From: Chloroflexota bacterium
GTDB taxonomy: Bacteria; Chloroflexota; UBA11872
Reading direction: 5' to 3'
NCBI GenBank assembly: GCA_028875175.1
Contig: JAPPFO010000311.1
Coordinates: 1 to 5,001, forward strand
DNA length: 5,001 bases
The stretch's first letter is position 1. Every line of letters begins with the position of its first letter. The position numbers and the translations under genes are program-made. Shown in pieces: positions 1 to 4,513 of the stretch. The notes beneath the pieces are model-generated. The model had not been told where the DNA came from. It did no database searches and saw only the letters and a program-made list of their open reading frames with translations.

Positions 1-345
1 GTCGAAGGCCGCCGCATCGCCGTCCTCGGCGACATGCTCGAACTCGGCGACGAATCCGCCCGCGATCACCACCGGGTCGGTCAGGCCGCCGCCAGCGCTG
101 ACATCCTCGTCGCCATCGGCGAAGACGCAGCGGTACTCGCACAAGGCGCGCGTGAAGCCGGCATGCCCGACGAACGCGTCGTACTGCTCTCGGCCACCCT
201 CGACGACGCCGACTCCTTCACCGCCGCCCGCGAATCCCTCGAGACCTTCCTCCGCGACACCCTCCACCCCACAGACGCCATCCTGCTCAAAGCCAGCAAC
301 GGCCTCGGCCTCGGCCCCATCGCCAACCTTCTAACCGACGACTAG
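1..345 (+). CDS. murF: UDP-N-acetylmuramoyl-tripeptide--D-alanyl-D-alanine ligase (MurF), C-terminal part
   Basis: Last 114 residues of a cytoplasmic Mur ligase. The 5' part, including the ATP-binding P-loop and central domain, lies before the window, and the reading frame is open from base 1. MurF joins D-Ala-D-Ala to the UDP-MurNAc-tripeptide using ATP, the last cytoplasmic step of peptidoglycan precursor synthesis. What is seen is the C-terminal Rossmann-like domain: the IAVLGDMLELG segment at visible residues 6-16, the downstream HHRVG at 23-27, and the closing DAILLKASNGLGLGPI at about 92-107, which corresponds to the MurF K-G/A-S-R block. In this copy the usual Arg after the Ser is Asn (N100). 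LGDMLELG separates MurF from MurC, MurD and MurE. It ends at TAG 343-345 and converges on the next gene. No other mur or fts gene is visible after it, so if it belongs to a cell-wall operon it is the last gene. Confidence 0.9.
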   Translation, partial: VEGRRIAVLGDMLELGDESARDHHRVGQAAASADILVAIGEDAAVLAQGAREAGMPDERVVLLSATLDDADSFTAARESLETFLRDTLHPTDAILLKASNGLGLGPIANLLTDD

Positions 346-469
346 CCTTCGCGGCTCACGAGTGGGCGGCCTAAAGCTCCAGCGGCGCGCGCCCCCGCGC
401 CGCGGGCGGGGGGGGGGTGGCCATGCCCGCCCAAGCCCCTCGCCGCAGCTCCAGGCGCTCTTTACTGGC
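346..469. other. Convergent intergenic gap, GC-rich, no gene
   Basis: This gap separates the 3' ends of murF (plus strand) and the methyltransferase gene (minus strand). It holds an inverted repeat at 392-412 and ten consecutive G at 408-417. I see no coding frame with recognisable protein character and no RNA gene. The long plus-strand open frame that starts here and runs through the next gene is Arg/Pro-rich shadow coding. Confidence 0.6.
392..412. terminator. Possible bidirectional terminator hairpin between convergent genes
   Basis: The arms cccccgc (392-398) and gcggggg (406-412) are perfectly complementary around a 7-base spacer. The site lies 46 bases past the murF stop and 57 bases past the methyltransferase stop, where both transcripts should end. 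There is no T-tract on either side. It is therefore at best a non-canonical terminator, and a chance pairing in GC-rich DNA cannot be excluded. Confidence 0.3.
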
Positions 470-1321
470 TTACTCGTCGCGGTAGTTACGGATCCACGTC
501 GACGAAAACTCATCCAGCCCGTGCACCAGGTTCGCCGCCAGTACCGCGTGCCGTGTCTCCTTGTGCGTCATGTCCAGGATCGCCGCCGTCAGGCCAGCTT
601 CGATGGCCATGAGCAACGCCGCCGCGTTCAGCGGCCGCCGGTTCGGCAGCCCGAACGACACGTTGCTCAGCCCGATGCTCATGTTCATCCCATCCTCTTC
701 GGCCAGGATGTGAATCGCCTGGATCAGTCCGGGGCCATATGTGTCGCTCGCCCCGATCGGCAGGCACACCGGATCAATGATGATGTCCTCCGGCTTGACT
801 CCGTGTTCGCCCGCCGCCGCGATCAGGTCCCGCGCGTTCTCCACACGCTCCCGGGCGGTCTCCGGCATCGCCGCCCCGCCCTTCGTACACATTCCGATCA
901 TGGCCGCGCCGTGCTCCGCAATCGCAGGCAGCAACTCGTCCATGTACTCGGCCTCGAACGGCACCGAATTGACGATTGGCCGTCCTTCCGCCACTTCCAG
1001 TCCGGCCAGCAGCACGTCCACGGTATAGCTGTCCACGCTCACCGGAACGTCAACCGCCTCCTGCACCGCCCGCACCGCGTCGCGCATTTTTCGCTCTTCG
1101 ATGTCGTGATGCGGATCCCCCGTATTCACGTCGATCACCCGCGCTCCGGCCCGCACCTGCCGCCTGGCGTCGCGCTGCACGTAGGCCCAGTTCCCGGTGT
1201 CGTACGCCCGCTGCAGCCGCGGCTTGTTCGTCGGGTTCAGGCGCTCGCCAATGGGCGTAAACGGACCTTCACGGCTGACAACCACCTCCAGCCCGTCACG
1301 TCCTCGCAAAACAGTATTCAC
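470..1321 (-). CDS. Pterin-binding methyltransferase, methyltetrahydrofolate:corrinoid type (AcsE/MtgA/MetH-domain-like)
   Basis: 283 residues forming one complete pterin-binding TIM barrel, the size of free-standing methyl-THF:corrinoid methyltransferases. These move a methyl group between tetrahydrofolate and the cobalt of a corrinoid protein in the cytoplasm. Motifs in order: IGERLNPTNK (24-33), VIDVNTGDP (62-70), VPVSVDSYT (92-100), IVNSV (116-120), MCTKGG (144-149), IIIDPVCLPIG (180-190) and GLSNVSFGLPNRRPLN (217-232). The last is the MetH/AcsE-type block; its Asn220 corresponds to the Asn that contacts the pterin in AcsE. The DHPS-type SRK and TRPG signatures are absent, which separates it from its neighbour folP. 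The GTG start is kept because the segment before IGERLNP (TVLRG...EVVVSREGPFTP) is normal in this group. A GAGG lies 11 bases upstream, a weak ribosome site. No corrinoid protein or substrate-specific partner is in view, so the methyl donor or acceptor is unknown. Direction (methyl-THF use or formation) cannot be read from sequence. Confidence 0.85.
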   Translation of the reverse strand: MNTVLRGRDGLEVVVSREGPFTPIGERLNPTNKPRLQRAYDTGNWAYVQRDARRQVRAGARVIDVNTGDPHHDIEERKMRDAVRAVQEAVDVPVSVDSYTVDVLLAGLEVAEGRPIVNSVPFEAEYMDELLPAIAEHGAAMIGMCTKGGAAMPETARERVENARDLIAAAGEHGVKPEDIIIDPVCLPIGASDTYGPGLIQAIHILAEEDGMNMSIGLSNVSFGLPNRRPLNAAALLMAIEAGLTAAILDMTHKETRHAVLAANLVHGLDEFSSTWIRNYRDE

Positions 1322-1380
1322 AGGAAGTCAAACCTCACAGATGGCACGCGAAACCCAAGGCCAGGCTCGGGCGGCCAAAA

Positions 1381-1409
1381 AGCATACGCCCGCCACCCTC
1401 CCCCTTCAA
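1381..1409 (-). promoter_or_regulatory. Candidate sigma70-like promoter for the methyltransferase gene
   Basis: On the minus strand, TTGAAG (1409-1404, 4 of 6 to the -35 consensus) and TATGCT (1386-1381, 4 of 6 to the -10 consensus) are separated by exactly 17 bases. Transcription would start near 1374, giving a leader of about 50 bases before the GTG at 1321. That is too short for a cobalamin riboswitch, and none is visible. The match is moderate, but it lies in the only intergenic gap upstream of the gene. Confidence 0.35.
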
Positions 1410-1415
1410 CGCTCA

Positions 1416-1434
1416 GCCTTGCCTTGTGCCTTGT
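1416..1434. repeat. Short tandem repeat, GCCTT + 2 x GCCTTGT
   Basis: GCCTT (1416-1420) is followed by two perfect copies of GCCTTGT (1421-1427 and 1428-1434). It ends two bases before the inverted repeat at 1437-1458. Together they fill the central part of the gap between folP and the methyltransferase gene. The function is unknown. Two heptamer copies alone could be chance, but the adjacency to a perfect palindrome makes the block worth comparing with the rest of the genome. Confidence 0.5.
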
Positions 1435-1436
1435 GG

Positions 1437-1458
1437 CCCAGGCTGCGTGCAGCCTGGG
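1437..1458 (-). terminator. Perfect 10-bp-stem inverted repeat 3' of folP
   Basis: The arms CCCAGGCTGC (1437-1446) and GCAGCCTGGG (1449-1458) pair without mismatch. The spacer is 2 bases, so in RNA the stem would open to about 9 bp with a 4-base loop. It starts 38 bases after the folP stop codon, as expected for a transcript end, and lies upstream of the candidate promoter of the next gene. The following minus-strand bases are not T-rich, so a canonical Rho-independent terminator is not shown. A hairpin-only terminator, an RNA-stabilising stem, or a copy of a dispersed palindromic (REP-like) repeat are alternatives. Confidence 0.45.
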
Positions 1459-1496
1459 ACCCGCGCAATCTCGCGCCCAAACGCCGTGCCCTCCGC

Positions 1497-2366
1497 CTAC
1501 CGATACAAGGCATCCGCCACCGCCACCGCACTCTGCGTCGCCGCCACGTCGTGTACCCGCACCATGTCCGCCCCCTTCGCCACGGCCGACACCGCCGCCG
1601 CCAACGACCCTTCCAGCCTGTCCCCCGGCGGCCGATCCGTCAGTTCCCCAATGAACGACTTCCGCGACACCCCCACCAGCAGCGGCAGCCCCATCTCACG
1701 CAGCGCCTCCAGATTCCGCAGCAACTCCACGTTCTGCGCCGGCGTCTTCCCAAACCCGATCCCCGGATCAAAAACCAGCGCCTGCCGCGCAATCCCCGCC
1801 GCCAGCGCCACGTCTAACAGTTTCAGGCCCTCCCGCATCACGTCCCCGGCAACGTCGTCGTACCGAACCCCGCGGTACTGCCCGCCCAACTCCGTCGTCA
1901 CCGCCCGCGCCCGCCGGCTATGCATCAGCACCACCGGCACCCCCGTCCCCGCTGCAAGCTCGGCCATCTCCGGATCGTCCCGCAGCCCGCTCACGTCGTT
2001 AATCGCATCAGCCCCGGCCACGATCGCCCGCTCAGCCACCACCGCCTTGCGCGTATCGATCGAAATCGGCATGTCCAGGTCGTGCGTTCGCACCGCCTCG
2101 ATCGCCGGCAGCACCCGCGACAGCTCCGTCTCGGCGTCAACCGGCGCGGCCCCGGGGCGCGTCGACTCTCCCCCGATGTCAATCACGTCCGGCCCCTCGT
2201 CCACCAGCACCCGAACCCGCCGCTCCAGCGCCTCCTTATCGGCCGCCACCCCGTCCCCGCTGAACGAATCCGGCGTCGCGTTCAGCACCCCCATGACGTA
2301 CGTTCGAGTGCCCCAAGCAAACTCGCGTGTCCCAATCCTCAGGCTCGCGGCCTTTTCTACCTGCAC
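1497..2366 (-). CDS. folP: Dihydropteroate synthase (FolP)
   Basis: Cytoplasmic folate-pathway enzyme that joins 6-hydroxymethyl-7,8-dihydropterin pyrophosphate to p-aminobenzoate, giving 7,8-dihydropteroate; it is the sulfonamide target. Counting from the GTG at 2366 (289 residues, normal for the family): loop 1 MGVLNATPDSFSGDG (25-39), DIGGESTRPGA with the TRPG loop 2 (63-73), SIDT (102-105), INDVSG (122-127), LMH (147-149), DPGIGFGKT (200-208), SRKSFIG (234-240) and RVHDV (270-274). All expected signatures are present. Loop 1 differs slightly from the usual NVTPDSFSDGG. The frame stays open upstream to an ATG at 2459 (320 residues). Those extra residues lack family character, that ATG has no well-spaced ribosome site, and it would overlap the divergent lipoprotein gene, so I prefer 2366. 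A GTG at 2372 is equally possible, and neither has a clear Shine-Dalgarno. Ends at TAG 1497-1499. Confidence 0.92.
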   Translation of the reverse strand: MQVEKAASLRIGTREFAWGTRTYVMGVLNATPDSFSGDGVAADKEALERRVRVLVDEGPDVIDIGGESTRPGAAPVDAETELSRVLPAIEAVRTHDLDMPISIDTRKAVVAERAIVAGADAINDVSGLRDDPEMAELAAGTGVPVVLMHSRRARAVTTELGGQYRGVRYDDVAGDVMREGLKLLDVALAAGIARQALVFDPGIGFGKTPAQNVELLRNLEALREMGLPLLVGVSRKSFIGELTDRPPGDRLEGSLAAAVSAVAKGADMVRVHDVAATQSAVAVADALYR

Positions 2367-2434
2367 AAGCACCCGCTGACAGGCGATACTGGGAACGACG
2401 CGACGGAGTATTGCACCAGACCCGGGATCGTCCC
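2367..2434. promoter_or_regulatory. Divergent start region between folP and the lipoprotein gene
   Basis: With the preferred starts, 68 bases separate two genes read in opposite directions, so promoters for both should lie in or near this stretch. Plus-strand GATACT (2385-2390) and CTGACA (2376-2381) resemble -10 and -35 boxes but are too close together to work as a pair. I cannot point to a well-spaced promoter on either strand. The region is called from gene geometry only, and promoters may lie inside the neighbouring 5' coding ends. Confidence 0.3.
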
Positions 2435-2914
2435 TTGAACGCCAACTGTGGAACCCCATCCTTAACGCGCCGCTCGCTCCTCCGCCTGGCCGGCATTGCG
2501 GCGCCGCTCGCCCTCACCCTGGCCGCCTGCGGCGAAGCCGTATCCGAGCCGGAATCTACGCCGGCGCCGGAAGTCACCGAAGAGGCCCTCGGCGAAAACC
2601 TCGCCGCGCAACTGCCGGCTATGCCCGAAATGCGCGCCGGCCGCACCGACCATTTGGAGCGCCGCACCGAAACCGGTCGTTTCGACCGCGCCGTCTACTT
2701 CTCCGAGCTCACCCCGGGCCACGTCCTCAACTTCTACCTGGACGAAATGCCCGCCCTCGGCTGGAAGGAACTCTCGCGCTCCGAACTCACCGCCCGCGGC
2801 GGCGAACTGGAATACGAAAGCCCTAACGGCACCCAGCACCTCCTGATCAAGGTCGAACGCCGCGCCCGCGAGACCTCATCCGCCGTCCTCGAACTCACCA
2901 CCTCCCGCAGCTAA
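2435..2914 (+). CDS. Small predicted lipoprotein with twin-arginine-like signal, unknown function
   Basis: About 159 residues from a TTG start at 2435. The N-terminus has TRRSLLRL (11-18), which resembles the Tat motif with Leu in place of Phe. A hydrophobic stretch (about 19-31) follows, then the lipobox L-A-A-C with lipidated Cys at 32. The product should be anchored to the outer face of the cytoplasmic membrane. After the Cys comes a Pro/Glu-rich linker (ESTPAPEVTEE). A small mature domain of about 110 residues then contains FSELTPGHVLNFYLDEMPALGW, a pattern seen in small extracytoplasmic domains of unknown role, and ends in alternating beta-type strands (LLIKVERR, SAVLELTTS). The start is inferred: the frame is open back to a GTG at 2327 inside folP, but those residues would precede the signal peptide. 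A TTG at 2411 is another option. A weak GGGA lies 7 bases before 2435. It diverges from folP and converges on the cupin gene. Lipoprotein call is firm; function is not. Confidence 0.75.
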   Translation: MNANCGTPSLTRRSLLRLAGIAAPLALTLAACGEAVSEPESTPAPEVTEEALGENLAAQLPAMPEMRAGRTDHLERRTETGRFDRAVYFSELTPGHVLNFYLDEMPALGWKELSRSELTARGGELEYESPNGTQHLLIKVERRARETSSAVLELTTSRS

Positions 2915-2956
2915 ACCCAACCGCCAACTCGCGCCGCGCTCCTTCGCCCACTTCCT

Positions 2957-2968
2957 CGCGGGCCCGCG
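2957..2968. repeat. 12-bp GC palindrome between convergent genes
   Basis: CGCGGGCCCGCG is self-complementary and sits 42 bases after the lipoprotein stop and 16 bases after the cupin stop. As RNA it could only form a 4-bp stem with a 4-base loop, so it is a weak terminator candidate. In DNA this G+C-rich, a palindrome of this kind may be chance. The rest of the 70-base gap shows nothing recognisable. Confidence 0.25.
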
Positions 2969-2984
2969 CAGCTGGCTTCCTCGG

Positions 2985-3392
2985 CTACCGCGGCTCCGCC
3001 ACATCATCCGCCGACATGTGCTTCACCGTCTGCCCCGTCGCCACAAACGTCCGGCTCACCTCCGGCTTCCCATACGTCCACACAATCCGCATCTGCGTCT
3101 CGCCGTCATTCCAGAACCGGTGGTGCGCGCCTTCCGGGATCCACACGTGATCGAACGGCTGCAGCGTCAGCTGCTCGCCGTCAATCTCCGCCGTCGCCAC
3201 CCCTTCCACGCACGTAATGCACTCCTCCGTGTCGTGAAAATGCAGCGGCAGCCCGGCCCCCGGCGCCATGATCGTCATGCCCGTCGAGACGTTCTGCGCC
3301 CCCTTCGCCCCGCTCATCAGCGGAATACTCCGCACCCCGCCGCCCCGATCGAACACCTCCGCCTCCGACTCCCGGATCACCACGCGCCCCAT
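2985..3392 (-). CDS. Single-domain cupin protein, substrate unknown
   Basis: 135-residue cytoplasmic protein (no signal peptide) with one conserved beta-barrel cupin domain. Motif 1 is complete: G45-x5-H51-x-H53-x3-E57-x6-G64. Motif 2 has P86-x-G88-x2-H91-x3-N95. His51, His53, Glu57 and His91 are the expected metal ligands, so a bound divalent metal is likely. The flanking GGGVRSIPL near the N-terminus and RTFVATGQTV near the C-terminus recur in a group of small bacterial cupins of unassigned function; that is from memory of the family. The ATG at 3392 is chosen because a perfect GGAGG (3402-3398) lies 5 bases upstream. The open frame extends 27 codons further up, but that stretch is Gly/Arg/Trp-rich and would overlap the preceding gene. 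It is probably last in a unit with the DUF402 and aldo/keto reductase genes. It may be an enzyme or a small-molecule sensor. Confidence 0.85.
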   Translation of the reverse strand: MGRVVIRESEAEVFDRGGGVRSIPLMSGAKGAQNVSTGMTIMAPGAGLPLHFHDTEECITCVEGVATAEIDGEQLTLQPFDHVWIPEGAHHRFWNDGETQMRIVWTYGKPEVSRTFVATGQTVKHMSADDVAEPR

Positions 3393-3397
3393 CACGC

Positions 3398-3402
3398 CCT
3401 CC
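3398..3402 (-). promoter_or_regulatory. Shine-Dalgarno GGAGG of the cupin gene
   Basis: Perfect GGAGG on the minus strand, 5 bases before the ATG at 3392. It decides the cupin start against the longer open frame. It is the only strong ribosome-binding site in the window. Confidence 0.75.
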
Positions 3403-3450
3403 CGCCAACACACGAATTGCCGCCAGCCTAACCAACCACCGCCTCCGGCC

Positions 3451-4413
3451 CTACCGCCACACCGCCGCCACAAACCCTGTCGTGGTCAGCACGCCCCGCG
3501 GCTCCGGCAGCCCCTCCGCCAGGACCCTCGACAGCCGCATCGTCGGCGTGCGTTCGGGTCGTCGCAGCGCCATCTCGAACTCCTCGGAAACCTCCACCGG
3601 CGCATCCCGCACCAGCACCAGCCGCACGTGCAACCCCGGACCCCACACCTGCAACAGAAACCGCACCGACTCCACCCCCGCCGCCAGTTCCTCCTCCGCC
3701 GCCAGCACCGTCACCCCATCCCGCGGCGCGGCGCGTTCCGCCAGCCCCATCAGCGCCCCCGCGCCCAATCCCGTCAGCGAACCAACGCCGCCCGTCTCCA
3801 GCACCCGCCCCACCACCTCCGGCTGCCTTGACTCCGCCTCCGGACCAACCGCCGCCAGCCCGTCGCCCTCACCCGGCGACAACCAAAACAACTTCTGCTC
3901 GATCCAGGCCGGCGAACCACCCGTGGCGCGAAACGGAGGTCGCTGCCCCGCCCCATCCTCCAGCAGCCCCCGCGTCGCTCGAACCGCCTGTGCAAAGTCC
4001 CCCGCCGGCAGCGCCGCCCGCGACTCCAGGAACTCCGGCAAATCCGCCACTGCCGTATCCCCGCCCGGAAACACTTCCACGTCCACCGCCAGGTCCGTCC
4101 ATGTCAACCGGCCCCCGCCGTAGATCGGCGGCGTGGTCACGTTGCAATACCAGTGCACCCCTGGCGCCTCCGCATGCATCACGTGTGACCACGCGCCCCG
4201 CCGAAACGTCAGGTTCTCGCCGTGATCCGAAATCCACAGCTCCCGCCCCGGCATTTCGTACATCGTCCCCTTCGGCACGTGCACGTCCAGCCAGTCGCCG
4301 TCAGAACGCGCAACCACCCCATCCACCTGCCACGCGGGCACGTCCGTATTCCACCGCAGCTTCCGCAACCGAATCGGATCCCCAATCACCCGCGCCACCC
4401 AGTTCGCCATCAT
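3451..4413 (-). CDS. DUF402 domain protein with long unrecognised C-terminal extension
   Basis: 320 residues from the ATG at 4413. The N-terminal half (about 5-150) looks like a DUF402 domain (FomD/Ntdp-type fold; characterised members hydrolyse nucleoside di- or triphosphates with a divalent metal). It shows HWYCNVTTPP (87-96), TDLAVDVEVFPGGD (106-119) and DLPEFLE (124-130). Acidic residues D107, D111, D124 and E127 fit the family's metal-site pattern, assigned by eye. DUF402 proteins are usually near 170-200 residues. Here about 160 more follow (157-320), with AWIEQKLFWLSPGEGDG, a Gly/Leu-rich segment, and ESVRFLLQVWGPGLHVRLVLV, ending VLTTTGFVAAVWR. I do not recognise this part; no transmembrane segment is evident. 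The frame is open to a GTG at 4491, but that adds a Gly/Thr-rich stretch overlying a strong hairpin, so 4413 (or the adjacent ATG at 4410) is preferred. The cupin start lies 58 bases beyond the stop, suggesting co-transcription. Enzymatic activity is inference only. Confidence 0.75.
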   Translation of the reverse strand: MMANWVARVIGDPIRLRKLRWNTDVPAWQVDGVVARSDGDWLDVHVPKGTMYEMPGRELWISDHGENLTFRRGAWSHVMHAEAPGVHWYCNVTTPPIYGGGRLTWTDLAVDVEVFPGGDTAVADLPEFLESRAALPAGDFAQAVRATRGLLEDGAGQRPPFRATGGSPAWIEQKLFWLSPGEGDGLAAVGPEAESRQPEVVGRVLETGGVGSLTGLGAGALMGLAERAAPRDGVTVLAAEEELAAGVESVRFLLQVWGPGLHVRLVLVRDAPVEVSEEFEMALRRPERTPTMRLSRVLAEGLPEPRGVLTTTGFVAAVWR

Positions 4414-4457
4414 CGGTTCGCGGTCACCCGAGCCGCCGTGTCCGTTCGTGGTGAGCG

Positions 4458-4479
4458 GGGTCGCCGTACCCGGCGACCC
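4458..4479 (-). other. Strong intercistronic RNA hairpin between the aldo/keto reductase and DUF402 genes
   Basis: The arms GGGTCGCCG (4458-4466) and CGGCGACCC (4471-4479) are perfectly complementary around TACC; in the minus-strand RNA the loop reads GGUA. It begins 34 bases after the aldo/keto reductase stop and ends 44 bases before the DUF402 ATG. No T-tract follows. It may be a partial terminator, an mRNA-processing or stabilising stem that sets different levels for upstream and downstream genes, or a dispersed repeat. Confidence 0.5.
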
Positions 4480-4513
4480 GTGTCTAACCACCCGCCGGCA
4501 ACAGCACCCGCAA

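Noticed and set aside
375..454. 8-base direct repeat AGCTCCAG at 375-382 and 447-454, as a possible target-site duplication
   Set aside because: It is short, the 64 bases between hold no transposon ends, and chance recurrence is plausible.
1322..1436. Cobalamin riboswitch upstream of the corrinoid-type methyltransferase
   Set aside because: The gap is too short after the candidate promoter, and I see no B12-box-like sequence or matching stem layout.
362..1654. 430-codon plus-strand open frame
   Set aside because: It lies antisense over the methyltransferase gene and into folP, and its translation is Arg/Pro/His-rich low-complexity with no domain. It is a high-GC shadow frame.
1426..2379. 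317-codon plus-strand open frame over folP
   Set aside because: Ser/Thr/Ala/Arg-rich shadow antisense to a gene with every DHPS signature intact.
2327..2434. Longer N-terminus for the lipoprotein (GTG at 2327)
   Set aside because: It would put 36 residues before the RR signal motif and overlap folP deeply; signal peptides begin near the N-terminus.
3393..3473. Longer N-terminus for the cupin
   Set aside because: The perfect GGAGG at 5 bases before the ATG at 3392 fixes the start, and the extra residues have no family character and would overlap the DUF402 3' end.
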